Positions 1 through 9,646 of a DNA stretch of 64,000 nucleotides are shown here, piece after piece. The notes beneath the pieces are model-generated. The model ran no database searches, was not told the DNA's origin, and saw only the letters and a list, made by a program, of their open reading frames with translations. The translations under genes and the position numbers were made by a program. Numbering within the stretch: the stretch's first letter is position 1; each line of letters opens with the position of its first letter. The stretch is from CAWAHD01 sp963781785 (lineage in GTDB: Bacteria > Planctomycetota > Planctomycetia > Isosphaerales > Isosphaeraceae): assembly GCA_963781785.1 (NCBI GenBank), contig CAWAHD010000002.1:5394001-5458000 (forward strand), in the 5' to 3' direction.

Positions 1-1
1 C

Positions 2-121
2 GCTCAATCAGAGTACAACACGGTCGTTCAACAGTACCTCACGGCAACCATCCGCCACCGTCGTGCGGCGCTGGCCCTGAACACAGCCGTCGGCAAGCGG
101 GTGCTGCTCCTGCCGCCGTGA
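2..121 (+). CDS. C-terminal end of a TolC-like outer-membrane efflux protein (partial)
   Basis: The first 120 bases hold an open frame running in from outside the window and ending in TGA at 119-121. Its 39 visible residues include EYNTVVQQYL, IRHRRAALALNTAVGKR and a final LLLPP. This resembles the last helix and tail of planctomycete TolC-family efflux proteins, where a 'xNTAVGxR' stretch precedes the C-terminus. Only the tail is visible, so substrate and partner pump cannot be inferred. It converges on the minus-strand gene ending at 374, with a strong palindrome between them. Assignment rests on a remembered family pattern and a short sequence, hence moderate confidence. Confidence 0.5.
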   Translation, partial: AQSEYNTVVQQYLTATIRHRRAALALNTAVGKRVLLLPP

Positions 122-230
122 TATCGAGCTCCTTCTGACTTGGGGGAGATAGCGCGCCCAGCAGAGCTCCCGGCCGGTTGTAGGGGGCATGCCAAATCCA
201 TTCCAAGTGACGCGGCAAAAATGATTGTAC

Positions 231-290
231 TGTAGGTCGGGCTTACCAGCCTGACGTCCCCGAGAGTCAGGCTGGAAAGCCCGACCTACA
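231..290. terminator. Long palindrome between convergent genes, REP-like
   Basis: Two 25-nt arms (231-255 and 266-290) are reverse complements except for one mispair and are separated by a 10-nt loop. The core is GTCAGGCTGGAAAGCC followed by GACCTAC. It lies between the plus-strand TolC-like tail ending at 121 and the minus-strand gene ending at 374, so it could act as a bidirectional terminator. The same core recurs in the 90-bp repeats at 6931-7140, which suggests a dispersed REP-like family rather than a private terminator. No T-tract follows either arm. Confidence 0.6.
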
Positions 291-373
291 GCAATGCACG
301 TGCGGGACCCGCGCGGCGACGGTTCTCGCGGTGAATCGGGTCGTTGAAAAAGAAAACATGCGTCCGGGCACAG

Positions 374-1389
374 CTACTTCCTTGGAGGAACGAGCTTCAT
401 ACCGGCTGTGAGGTGGAATGTGCCGGTCGCTTCGCCACTCTCCCAGGGCTTCCCCGGGACCGAATAAGTGGAGGTGAGTGTGTACTTGAGGTCACGTGAG
501 AACGCGACGATGTGTCCACCAGCCTGGTCGCGTTCGAGAGTCGCCTCGCCCAGCTCACGTTTGATCGTCGCTGTCTTGAGCTCGACTTTCTGTTGCGAGA
601 CAAGGCTCATCGGATACCCAAATGGGGGAGGCGGGGCGATCGGGGAGGCGGTCGGGCGGTCCCACGAGACGTCGGTCTTCGCGGTAAATCGGTTCGCTTG
701 CCCTCTGGGCTCGACCGGGGAATAGGTGTCGACCAGTCGGAGAGGCGCCCAGGGAACCCCCATGAGTAATCCCAGGTGCGACCCGCGCCCACCGGCTGGT
801 CGGGCAGCTCGGGCATGACCGGAGCCAAAACGGAACTGAACCCATCCTTCGAGAAAACCGGGGCGAAAGGGTCCGCCTTGTCGTCGGGCTGGAACGGGAG
901 GGCTTTCCAAGCTTTCAGAGTTTTCTCCGGCAGCTTGACCTCCGTCAGGCGTCCGCGAGAGTTGACTTTCAAGGCATACGGCTCCCCCAGGAGCGGACGA
1001 ATGATCGCATCCATCATGCCCGACCAGATGTTATTGACGGTAGCTCGGTCGCTCGAGTCGTAGGCCGCCTCGTCCCGGAAGGCATATTCATGGAACATCG
1101 ACAGCCGAGCACGATCGACCTTCTGGGTGATCGAAGCCGTACCATCCTCGCCAACACGATCCACGGACCAGGTTAGGTCGAGGCGCAGGTCGACACCGCT
1201 CTTCTTGGGAACGGCATCGAGTGCGCCGGTCGATTTGACCTCGGCGTTGTTCTTGACATGGTACTCGTAGTGGAGGACCTCGCCGGTCTTGAATCGCCAC
1301 CGGAGCGGAGTCTGCGCCCTGACGTTCTGACCTCCGCAGAGCGTCCCAGCCGCCACGATCAAACAGAACACCGGCTGCCGGTGCTTCAT
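374..1389 (-). CDS. Secreted protein of unknown function (DUF6263-like), split by one frameshift
   Basis: Starting at the ATG at 1389 (MKHRQPVF), the protein opens with a hydrophobic signal peptide ending near NVRAQ. A beta-rich body follows (LRWRFKTGEVLHYEYHV, then RLDLTWSVDRVGEDGTASI). It continues in a second frame with PWAPLRLVDTYSPVEPRGQ and ends GMKLVPPRK at 374. The switch falls at a run of five C on the plus strand, 757-761; one more base restores a single protein of about 338 residues. The overall pattern recalls planctomycete periplasmic proteins of the DUF6263 type, a family guess from memory. No catalytic motif is visible. The break is probably a homopolymer sequencing error. A farther upstream ATG at 1419 exists but would disrupt the signal peptide. 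Confidence 0.6.
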
Positions 1390-1574
1390 CGCTTGATATC
1401 CGATCCGGAAGATGAACAAAGATGGTCAGGTTCGATCTTGCGATGCCTCGTTCGACGTTGCGATCGGTGTCAGCCGGCTCCGATCGTACCAGGAACCGAC
1501 GATCGGCTGGAATCCCTAGGCGCTTCATCCACCGAGGGGGACAATGAACGCGCTTGTTCACGAAGGAGCTTCCG

Positions 1575-3668
1575 ATGGCGACGCCCCGCGCGACCGTTTC
1601 ACGAACGTTGTGCTGGTTGATTGTGTGGCTCGTCATGGCCGCGTGGTCCTCGCCCTGCGGCGCCGGTGATCTGTTCCGCGACGACTTCTCCCATTTTCCG
1701 CCGGGCTGGCTCACGCGGCCCGTCGGGCAGCTCAACGCGGCGATCCAGGAGTACCATTACCTGCCGCACCGCGGCGTGCCGCTGGGGCCATGGACCAACG
1801 CCATCTGCCACCTCGACGCCTGGGCCGTCGGCGAGGAGGATGGCAAGACTTACCTTGAGCAACACACGGTCAACGACCAGTCGAAGCTGATGAACCCGAT
1901 TTTGGTGGCCGGCGAGCCCGAGTGGGCGGATTACACGGTCGAAGTCGGCGTGCGGCCGTTGTCCCTCGGCGATATGACCGGGCTCGTCTTCCGGTACCAC
2001 ACCAACCGGCATTACTACCTGTTCGCGCTGACGGGAGGCAACCGCGTCCGCCTGGCGGTGCGGCTGCCGCTGGAGACGACGTTCCGTGTGGCGGATTGGC
2101 GAGAGCTGGGTTCGGCCGAGTTTCCGTATGACAGCACGCACTATTACCGCTTGCGGGTGGAAAACGATGGTTCGAAGATCCGGGCGTTCGTTGACGACAC
2201 GCTGGTCGTCTCTGCCGACGATGGCGACCTGATCCATGGGAAAGCGGGGGTCACCGCCAACGTGCCGGCGCGGTTCCAGGACTTTCGCGTTACGGTGTCA
2301 GACGAGGTGAAGTCGCGAATCGACGCGCGCATCGCCCGGCGCGAGGCGGAGCTGACCGGGCTGCGAGAACAGAACCCGCGGCCCAAGGTCTGGAAGACGT
2401 TCCAGACGCCGAAATTCGGAGCCGGGCGGAACGTCCGGCTGGGCGACCTGGACGGCGACGGCACCCCAGAGATGCTGTTCGCCCAGAACATCCCCCGGAT
2501 CGGCGACAACTTCATCCAGATCAGTTGCCTGACAGCCGTGACCCTCGATGGCCGGGTCCTCTGGCAACTGGGCCGTCCTGATTCGCGCAACGGCCTCTTG
2601 ACCGCGGATACCCCGTTTCAGATCCACGACATCGACGGCGACGGCCAGAGCGAGGTCGTGATGGTCAAGGACTTCAAGCTGCAGGTCCTGGAAGGCCGCA
2701 CGGGCCAGGTTCGAACATGGGTCTGGATGCCGGAGGCTCTCCCCGACAATGGAAAAAAGCCCTTCAGGCTCACCAATGGCGACTCGCTGGCGTTCCTCAA
2801 CCTGTCGGGACAGACGGGCCGGCACGAGCTTCTCGTCAAGGACCGTTACTCGAACTTCTGGACCTTCGACAACGGCCTCAAGCGGTTGTGGCAGGGACAG
2901 GGCCAGACCGGGCATTTCCCGTGCCCTGTTGACATCGACGGCGACGGGCGCGACGAAGTCGCGATCGGGTATGCGCTCTGGGACCACCGCGGGCATCAGC
3001 TCTGGAGCCACGACCGAGACCTGGAGGACCACGCCGACGGAGTCGCGGTCGGAAATTTCAGCGGCGACCCGCACGCGGAACCGAGATACTACGCCTGGGG
3101 CAGTGACGAGGGGTTCCTGATGTTCGACCGCCGCGGCACGATCCAGAAGCACGTCCGGATCGGACACGCCCAGACCGCCAGCGTCGGCAAATACCTGCCC
3201 GATCGGCCCGGTCTCCAACTGATGTGCATCAATTTCTGGAAGAATCCCGGCATCATTTCTTTGTTTGACCACGACGGCAACCTTCTGGGGCAAGACGAAC
3301 CGATTCACTCGGGCAGCTCGATGCTGCCGGTGAACTGGCGTGGCGACGGACAGGAGTTCGTCTTGCTCTCGGGCAATGCCCGCGAGGGGGGAATGATCGA
3401 CGGCAAGCTGCGCCGGGTCGTGATGTTCCCCGATGACGGCCACCCCGATCTGGCGGCGTATGTCGCAAACCTGACCGGCGACACGCGCGACGAGGTGATT
3501 CTCTGGGACCAGGAGCACGTCTGGATTTATACCCAGGACCGCCCCTTTTCGGGCGAGCGCGTTTATGCTCCGGTCAGGAACCCGGACTACAATGAGTCGA
3601 ATTACCGGACGGTCGTCTCGCTACCGGGGTGGGAGGAGGTGAGACGAACTGGGGGTGGCTCGCGGTAA
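1575..3668 (+). CDS. Secreted lamin-G/DUF1080-like plus FG-GAP beta-propeller protein (rhamnogalacturonan-lyase-like)
   Basis: The ATG at 1575 has GGAG eight bases upstream, so I prefer it to the ATG at 1554. A signal peptide (TLCWLIVWLVMAAWSSPCGA) leads into a concanavalin-like sandwich of about 200 residues beginning DLFRDDFSHFPPGW, as in DUF1080 or LamG carbohydrate-binding domains. From about residue 280 onward come calcium-loop repeats of the form DLDGDGTPE, DIDGDGQSE and DIDGDGRDE, typical of FG-GAP or polysaccharide-lyase-11 propellers. The tail YAPVRNPDYNESNYRTVVSL is characteristic of rhamnogalacturonan-lyase-like proteins. The probable role is binding or cleavage of a polysaccharide outside the cytoplasm. 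The esterase-like gene just downstream supports a carbohydrate role. Lyase activity itself is not demonstrated by any catalytic residue I can point to. Confidence 0.7.
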   Translation: MATPRATVSRTLCWLIVWLVMAAWSSPCGAGDLFRDDFSHFPPGWLTRPVGQLNAAIQEYHYLPHRGVPLGPWTNAICHLDAWAVGEEDGKTYLEQHTVNDQSKLMNPILVAGEPEWADYTVEVGVRPLSLGDMTGLVFRYHTNRHYYLFALTGGNRVRLAVRLPLETTFRVADWRELGSAEFPYDSTHYYRLRVENDGSKIRAFVDDTLVVSADDGDLIHGKAGVTANVPARFQDFRVTVSDEVKSRIDARIARREAELTGLREQNPRPKVWKTFQTPKFGAGRNVRLGDLDGDGTPEMLFAQNIPRIGDNFIQISCLTAVTLDGRVLWQLGRPDSRNGLLTADTPFQIHDIDGDGQSEVVMVKDFKLQVLEGRTGQVRTWVWMPEALPDNGKKPFRLTNGDSLAFLNLSGQTGRHELLVKDRYSNFWTFDNGLKRLWQGQGQTGHFPCPVDIDGDGRDEVAIGYALWDHRGHQLWSHDRDLEDHADGVAVGNFSGDPHAEPRYYAWGSDEGFLMFDRRGTIQKHVRIGHAQTASVGKYLPDRPGLQLMCINFWKNPGIISLFDHDGNLLGQDEPIHSGSSMLPVNWRGDGQEFVLLSGNAREGGMIDGKLRRVVMFPDDGHPDLAAYVANLTGDTRDEVILWDQEHVWIYTQDRPFSGERVYAPVRNPDYNESNYRTVVSLPGWEEVRRTGGGSR

Positions 3669-3745
3669 GACACAGACAAGATCAAGACTAAGACTAAGAC
3701 TAAGACTAAGAGTAAGAGTAAGATTAAGAGTAAGATTAAGACTAT
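3669..3745. repeat. Degenerate hexanucleotide microsatellite (AAGACT/AAGAGT)n
   Basis: About 75 bases of near-perfect 6-bp periodicity (AAGACT, AAGAGT, AAGATT units) lie directly after the stop codon at 3668 and before the next gene. The purine-rich strand bias is strong. Read on the minus strand it would encode a meaningless run of L and V, so it is not treated as coding. Confidence 0.8.
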
Positions 3746-3832
3746 GAAGATGATTACGAACAAGAGCACGATCGATACGGCATTCGCCATGTCGAACCCG
3801 CATTTCCAGGGCCCTTGCATGAGAGCATAAAC

Positions 3833-5943
3833 ATGCTCGTTCTCTTCGTGGTTGTTTTTGCCGGAGCGCTGCCAGCGGAGGACTTGCGGCGCGAGGTGGA
3901 TGCCCTGCGGCCGAGGGACGTGACCGCTCAGGGAAAGGCCGTGCTCGATAACCTCGAGCGACGGGCCGGCGCGGCACTGGCCGCAATCCCGCGGGCAGCG
4001 ACCGCCGGTGATGCCGACCGGATGCGCGGGCGGCTCCGCCGGGAGCTGAAGCGGTCGCTCGGAACCGACCGGCTGCCGTGGCCTCCCGCCTTGCGCCCGC
4101 ATCTGGTCGGCACTCTCGCGCAAGGGGTACCGCATCGAGAAGGTGATCTACCAGTCCTTCCCGGGCACATCAGTCCCCGCCCACCTCTATGTGCCTGCTG
4201 TGATCGATCGGCCTGCGCCGGCGGTCCTGTTCTACCCTGGCCACTGGTGGGCAGACAGCAAGGCGCGGCCGGACTTCCAGGTGTTCTGCATCAACATGGC
4301 CCGGCTCGGCTTCGTCGTGTTGACTTTTGACCCTTTCGGCCAGGGAGAGCGGGGAGTTTCGTCGCGCGACCACCGCCGCACCGAGGCGCTTTTGGTCGGG
4401 GTCGCGCAGCAGGGTTTCGCCGAATACGAAACACTTTGCGCCTCGAATACCTCCTCACCCGCAAGGAGGTCGACCCACGGCGGGTCGGGATCACCGGCGC
4501 GTCGGGAGGCGGCTTCAACACGTGGATCACTGCGGCGCTCGACGACCGGATCGCGGTGGCCGTGCCGGTGGTGGGAACGAGTGAGTTCGCCGAGCAGATT
4601 CATGTCTGCCGGCCTTTGGACTGGTACCATGCGGCCGAGCACTGCCATTTTGTCCCCGGACTGATCCGCTACGCTAACAACCATGAGCTGCTGGCGATGT
4701 CGGCGCCGAAGCCGGTCATGATCATCGCGGCGAAAGAGGACGAAAGTTTCCCGCTCGCGGGCGTCCGCAAGGTCGCAGCCTACGGTCGGGCTCTCTACGA
4801 GTCGTACCGCGCCAGCGACAAGTTCAGTTTGGTGGTAGACCAATTGGAGGGTCATGGCTACCAGCAGGTGAAGCGCGAGGCGGCGTACGGGTGGTTCCTC
4901 CGCTGGCTGTCAATGCGTGGTGACGGCCGCCCGTATCCGGAACCCTCGACCGAGACCCAGCCGTCCGATTCCGATGAGCTGCGATCTTTTCCCCCGGGCC
5001 GGAACGAGCCGGCCGGGCCGGCGATGATCGACGGAGTGCGGTTACTGGCGCACGACCTGCCCCCCTCACCGCCCCGGATCGACCTGGACGCCGTCCTCGG
5101 TAAAGCGCCGGAGTTTCCACCGGCGCGGGTCAGGGTCACGAGTGCACGGCTCCAGCGGCTGCTCTTCCCCTCGGAAGCCGGCCTCGACGTCCCTGGCTTC
5201 TTGCTGCGGCCGGCAGGCCAGGTCCGCGGTCTGGTCGTCGCCCTCGACGACCGCGGCAAGGAGGTGCTGGCTTCGGACACGGTTGTCCAGAAGGCTCATG
5301 CAAGCGGCTGGGCTGTTTGCGGCATTGATCCCCGGGGCATCGGTGAATCCGCCGTCGACAAGACCGGCTGGGCGTTCGCCGTCAGCCTGCTCCTGGGCGA
5401 GAACTTTGTCGGCCGTCAGGCCTGGGATATCGGCCGGGTGACCGAAGCCCTGGGAGCGCCGGGGCGGTGTTCGCCGGCAAGCCAATCGGCCTCTACGCCC
5501 GCGGACATAATATGTGTCTGGCGAGCACATACGCGATCGCCCGGTCATCCGCTCAACGGCAGACCCGGTTGCGGTGGTATCTGCTACGGGACGGGTTCGT
5601 GAGCTACCGCTCGTTCATCGACCGTCCTCGATCGTTGCCGGCATCGTACCGCCTGGAGGGGGAGGACCGTGACCGGACCACCGCGTTCGATCGCGAGATT
5701 CCCGCGGCTTTTTTCGCGGTCGACGCGCTGCGCTCGTTTGATCTGCCCCAGCTTCTCGCGACGTCACAGGCTGACGGTCTCTTCGTGAATCCCGTGGACG
5801 GCGACGGAGATCGCCTTACGGAGCCGGCCATGCGGAGCGTGCTGCCGGCGCGCGTCCAGGCTGTCTCGGCCGAGGAACCGGGGATACGGGTCGGAGAGTT
5901 CCTTCGGGCTGTCCTGGGGCAGCCCTCGACCGATCACCGCTGA
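3833..5943 (+). pseudogene. Tandem alpha/beta-hydrolase (acetyl-xylan-esterase-like), three frameshifts
   Basis: The gene begins MLVLFVVVFAGALPAED, a signal peptide, and can be followed through four frames: 3833 to about 4120, 4143 to about 4435, 4436 to about 5460, and 5467 to 5943. The first hydrolase domain shows HLYVPAVIDRPAPAVLFYPGHWW, a DPFGQGER oxyanion-region motif and the nucleophile elbow GITGASGGGFNTW. A second, shorter hydrolase-like domain starts near GLDVPGFLLRPAG and includes CGIDPRGIGES. The reconstructed length is about 700 residues, as in planctomycete two-domain acetyl-xylan-esterase-like proteins. Each break is a one-base shift (near 4120, 4433 and 5462). It may be truly decayed, but indel errors elsewhere in the window make an intact gene equally possible. 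Confidence 0.65.
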
Positions 5944-5989
5944 AAAATCGCTTCCGTCCCCAGTAACGAGACGGGCGGCCACGTCCCGC

Positions 5990-6895
5990 TCAACTCGACT
6001 TACCCGCATTCACGATCGGCTGGGTGCCTCGCTCGGAGCAGAGCACGACCAGCAAGTTACTGACCATCGCTGCCTTCTTCTCGTTGTCCAGCTCGACGAT
6101 CTTCTGGTGCGACAGCATCTGCAAGGCCATTTCCACCATGCCGACGGCCCCCTCGACGATCTTCTGGCGAGCCGCGATGATCGCGCTGGCTTGCTGGCGC
6201 TGGAGCATCGCCTGGGCGATCTCCGGTGCATACGCCAGGTGGCTGATCCGCGCTTCGAGCACCTCGACGCCGGCCTTCGTGAGCCTTTCCTGGATCTCGG
6301 TTTTCAAGTGCTGGGCGACTTCGGCAGTGTGGCTCCGCAGCGAGATCTCACCCTCGGCGTGCGCGTCATAGGGATAGCTCAGAGCCATGTTGCGCAAGGC
6401 CGACTCGCTCTGGACGTGGACGAAGTTGTCGTAGTTGTCGACATGGAAAAGCGCCTCGGCCGTGTCGACGACCTTCCAGACGACCACGGCTGCGATCTCG
6501 ATCGGGTTGCCGGCCAGATCGTTGACCTTGAGCCGCTCGCTCTCGAAATTCCGGATCCGCAGCGAGACGCCGCGCTTGGTGAAGAACGGGTTGACCCACC
6601 GCAGGCCCGGCTCGCGCACGGTTCCCGTATAGCTGCCGAAGAGCTGCAGGACCTTGGCCTCGTTCGGGCTGACCGTGAACAGCCCTCCCAGACCGACGGC
6701 GCACGCAATTCCCAGCACGATCGCCACGATGGCGAGTCCAGGGCTGCCGTTCAGCCCGCCGCCCAGCAACAACAAACCGGCCAGGATCATTCCACCCAGG
6801 AACAAGGCGAGCATCCCCAGCCCCGGCTTCGGAACGATCAAGACCTCACGCATGATGTGTGACGGCTTCGTCGTGTTCTCCCAGTTTTCATTCAT
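5990..6895 (-). CDS. SPFH/Band 7 domain protein (stomatin/prohibitin family)
   Basis: This 301-residue protein has two adjacent hydrophobic segments at about residues 25-70 (LGMLALFLGGMILAGLLLL, then GLAIVAIVLGIACAVGLGGL). An SPFH/Band 7 domain follows: FTVSPNEAKVLQLFG, VREPGLRWVNPF, IEIAAVVVWKVVDTAEA and VEVLEARISHLAYAPEIAQAM. The helical C-terminal part (AMLQRQQASAIIAARQKIVEGAV) is the oligomerising region of flotillin and prohibitin-like proteins. It should form membrane-anchored rings that organise membrane domains or proteases. The length and order match the family. It stands alone, convergent with the esterase-like gene. The start MNENWENT is the longest in-frame ATG. Confidence 0.9.
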   Translation of the reverse strand: MNENWENTTKPSHIMREVLIVPKPGLGMLALFLGGMILAGLLLLGGGLNGSPGLAIVAIVLGIACAVGLGGLFTVSPNEAKVLQLFGSYTGTVREPGLRWVNPFFTKRGVSLRIRNFESERLKVNDLAGNPIEIAAVVVWKVVDTAEALFHVDNYDNFVHVQSESALRNMALSYPYDAHAEGEISLRSHTAEVAQHLKTEIQERLTKAGVEVLEARISHLAYAPEIAQAMLQRQQASAIIAARQKIVEGAVGMVEMALQMLSHQKIVELDNEKKAAMVSNLLVVLCSERGTQPIVNAGKSS

Positions 6896-6922
6896 CGTTG
6901 GAGTTCCTTGGCTTGCATATGC

Positions 6923-9646
6923 TTAAGTGCGACTCTTGTCAGGCTGGAAAGCCTGACCTACGTTGCCGTTCGTCGCCTTTCGCTCCGCGAAAGTATGCGG
7001 TCCTTCGCGGAGCGTTGGGCGACTCTTGTCAGGCTGGAAAGCCTGACCTACGTTGCCGTTCGTCGCCTTTCGCTCCGCGAAAGTATGCGGTCCTTCGCGG
7101 AGCGTTGCGCGACTCTTGTCAGGCCGGAAAGCCTGACCTATCGAGTGCCCTCTTCGGCGGTCTGATATCAAGCAGGTTCTTATCAAGGGTATGTTCGCTG
7201 CAAGAAGGCCGGCATTGACGAAAATCGACTCCTGGAACTGAAGACCGGTGACACCATGCGTCGAGATTCGCACTCTCATTGGTTCCCGAACGGGCTGCGC
7301 AGGCAGTGCCATATCCATGATCGGGAGTTTGAGGTCGTCCCTCGCGAGGAGGAACATCGAGTCGGGGTGTGACCGAAGCTTGGAAAGGTCTCGGAATCCC
7401 CGCGCGATCGCCAGCTTGACGTTCATAACAGCTTGATCCAGATCGAATTCACGAACGGCCCTGGCCCGATCGGAAACCGGTGTCTTGCCGAAGCCGATCA
7501 CCACGGCCCGATCCAGCTCCACGAAAGCCAGGTCAACCAGCTCGATGGGCGGACGATCGTTCCACAAAGAGAGACGCTCGACATCAGCCTTTGCGGCTTT
7601 GTCGGGGCGTTTGAGGGCCCGGAGGACGCGGGCCAGCGTCCATAGCGCTTCGCTGCGCCAGCGCCGCGCTTCGGCGCTCACGTCGCCGTCTTCCGGCACG
7701 AGCCCCAAAACGTACCGCACATCGCGATGCGCTCGGCGATCGCTCGCGCTCTCTTTGCCGGACGTCGCCGGAATCGGCCTCGGTTGCAAGAGCGCCAAGG
7801 CTTGTTCGAGCCGCTGTCGGGCCTCTTCGGCGACCCCTTGATCGAGGAGCGCATTCGCCTCCTGTACGAGCACCGCGCCCCTCAGGACCGGGATTGCCGC
7901 CTCGTCCGGCTCGGCGGCAGACCAGCGATCCAGGATTGTGCGCAAATCGACAAACGACTGCCGGGCGGCGGCCGGGTCGCCATCGTGACGCTCGATCATT
8001 CCCAGCCGGAAGAGCGACTCGAGCACCTCGAGCGTGTAACCGCGGTTCTTCGGATGAGCAGCGTTCAGATCGCGGAGGATCTTGTTGGACCGCCGAAAGA
8101 TCGGCAGTCCCTCGAAGACACGCCCCAGGTCCACGAACTGCTCGGCGAGGTTGTCGAGGTGATTGGCAAGATAAAACCGGTAGTCGTTCGATTCCTTCGT
8201 CTGGTCAACGGCGCGTTGTTGTTCGGCCACGGCTTGCTCGAAGGCCGGGATCGCCTCGGTGTTCTTCCGGGCTTCGTCGTACAAGCAGCCGAGGTAGTTA
8301 AGGCTGAGACCCAGCTCGCTGTGATAGATCCCACGATCGGGCTCCGCGCGAACCAGGGCCTTGAAGACGTCGATGGAGCGCTCGATGGATTGAAACGCCT
8401 TGGCGTCTTGATGGGCTTCGTGCTGGACCGGGGCGATCTCGCGACAATTCAATCCGAACTTGGCCTGATACTCGATGACAGACGGGTGAGCCGCGACCAG
8501 AGCAGCTCGATAATCCAGGGATTGCTCGAACGACTTGAGCGCAGCATCGAATTCCCTCTTATCGATGTGCATCGAGGCGATATTGGAATAGCTCAAGGCC
8601 AGCAGGTTGAGTAGCCAGAGGGGTTTGGGTCCGACAGTTACTTGCATCGAAACGCTGTGGCAGATGCTCTGGACCTCGCGAAACAGTTTCAGCGCCTCGT
8701 CGTTCTGGCCGAGCTTGTAGTAAGCGAAGCCGAGGATGTTGGTGATCTCCGCCAGACTCCTCTGGTAGGCAAGCTTATCGGGGTGCCGGCTGATCAGGTC
8801 CTGCTCGATGGCTTTCGCTTTCTCGAGCAGGCCCAGCCCCTCATCACCTTGGTTCCGCCTCGCCTGGATGCTGGCAATTTCGGAATAGCAGTCGGCCAGG
8901 CTCGACTGGTAAAGCGGTTCGAGCGGATCCGCCGCTGCCAGCGGCTCGAGGATGGCACGCGCTCGCGCGAGCGACATCATGGCCCCGTCAAGATCGAGGT
9001 TGAAGTTGCCGTTCTGAAGCCGGCCCATGGCCAGGTAGGATCGCGCCAGCCGTCCCTGCAGATCGTGGTCGCCGGGGCGAGCCGCGGCGAGCGGTTCCCA
9101 GATGGACTGGGCCGCGTGGAAAGCCTCGATGGCCTGGCTCGGTGATTCGACCTCCTTGGTGATCTCGCCGACGCGGAAGTAGGCATCAGCCAGTTGCCGG
9201 CGGAGCAAAGGGTCATGGCTGCGCTGGTTCACGAAGCTCTTGTAGTACTTGAGCGCGGAATTGAGCAGCTCCTGCCGCAACCTGCGAATGTCCACGGAAT
9301 CCTGGAGCTGGAACAGGGTATTCTCGCTGACGCTCGTCAGGTAGTCGTCGACGGCCTTGAGGGCCATGTTGAAGTTGGTCTCGGCTTCCTTGCGGACAAC
9401 GGCTTCCCGGCGCCGGGCGCCGTCGACGACCACCACGCCGATCGTCGCGGCCAGCGAGATCCCCACCAGCGCGGCCACCGCCGCATAAGTCCAGCTCCGG
9501 TGTTGACGCTGCCAGCGCCCCAGCCGCTCCAGCGGCTGCTCAGGATACGCCTTCACAGGCTCGTCGGCCATCCAGCGCTCGACGTCCTCGGCCAAGGCCC
9601 GCGGCGTCGCATACCGTTTTTCCGGCTGGAGCGCCATCGCCTTCAA
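6923..9646 (-). CDS. Kinase paralogue 1, transmembrane and TPR half
   Basis: This is the C-terminal half of the membrane kinase encoded just upstream (9643-10896). Its frame opens before the nominal TTG at 9646 with VEAVCLKAMALQPEKRYATP, the end of a PknB-type kinase domain. A transmembrane helix follows (YAAVAALVGISLAATIGVVV), then about 700 residues of degenerate TPR units (for example YFRVGEITKEVESPSQAIEAF). The natural end is probably near 7290, where the paralogue stops after LPIMDMAFPDRPFAGR. Here the frame runs on through 90-bp repeats and gains a meaningless repetitive tail to 6923. A one-base shift at about 9660 separates it from the kinase half. The TPR ectodomain probably senses or binds partner proteins. 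Confidence 0.8.
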   Translation of the reverse strand: MKAMALQPEKRYATPRALAEDVERWMADEPVKAYPEQPLERLGRWQRQHRSWTYAAVAALVGISLAATIGVVVVDGARRREAVVRKEAETNFNMALKAVDDYLTSVSENTLFQLQDSVDIRRLRQELLNSALKYYKSFVNQRSHDPLLRRQLADAYFRVGEITKEVESPSQAIEAFHAAQSIWEPLAAARPGDHDLQGRLARSYLAMGRLQNGNFNLDLDGAMMSLARARAILEPLAAADPLEPLYQSSLADCYSEIASIQARRNQGDEGLGLLEKAKAIEQDLISRHPDKLAYQRSLAEITNILGFAYYKLGQNDEALKLFREVQSICHSVSMQVTVGPKPLWLLNLLALSYSNIASMHIDKREFDAALKSFEQSLDYRAALVAAHPSVIEYQAKFGLNCREIAPVQHEAHQDAKAFQSIERSIDVFKALVRAEPDRGIYHSELGLSLNYLGCLYDEARKNTEAIPAFEQAVAEQQRAVDQTKESNDYRFYLANHLDNLAEQFVDLGRVFEGLPIFRRSNKILRDLNAAHPKNRGYTLEVLESLFRLGMIERHDGDPAAARQSFVDLRTILDRWSAAEPDEAAIPVLRGAVLVQEANALLDQGVAEEARQRLEQALALLQPRPIPATSGKESASDRRAHRDVRYVLGLVPEDGDVSAEARRWRSEALWTLARVLRALKRPDKAAKADVERLSLWNDRPPIELVDLAFVELDRAVVIGFGKTPVSDRARAVREFDLDQAVMNVKLAIARGFRDLSKLRSHPDSMFLLARDDLKLPIMDMALPAQPVREPMRVRISTHGVTGLQFQESIFVNAGLLAANIPLIRTCLISDRRRGHSIGQAFRPDKSRATLREGPHTFAERKATNGNVGQAFQPDKSRPTLREGPHTFAERKATNGNVGQAFQPDKSRT
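6931..7140. repeat. 90-bp direct repeats, 2.3 copies, REP-related
   Basis: Units begin at 6931, 7021 and 7111 with an exact 90-bp period; the first two are almost identical and the third is cut off after about 30 bases. Each unit opens with GACTCTTGTCAGGCTGGAAA and contains a second palindromic part around CGCTCCGCGAAAG. The core matches the palindrome at 231-290. Because 90 is a multiple of three, the minus strand stays open, and the upstream kinase-TPR frame reads through it as a 30-residue repeat containing GQAFQPDKSR and FAERKATNGN. Confidence 0.85.

Noticed and set aside
6931..7140. CRISPR-like array
   Set aside because: The 90-bp units are directly adjacent with no spacers, and no cas gene is present. 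It is a tandem REP-type repeat.
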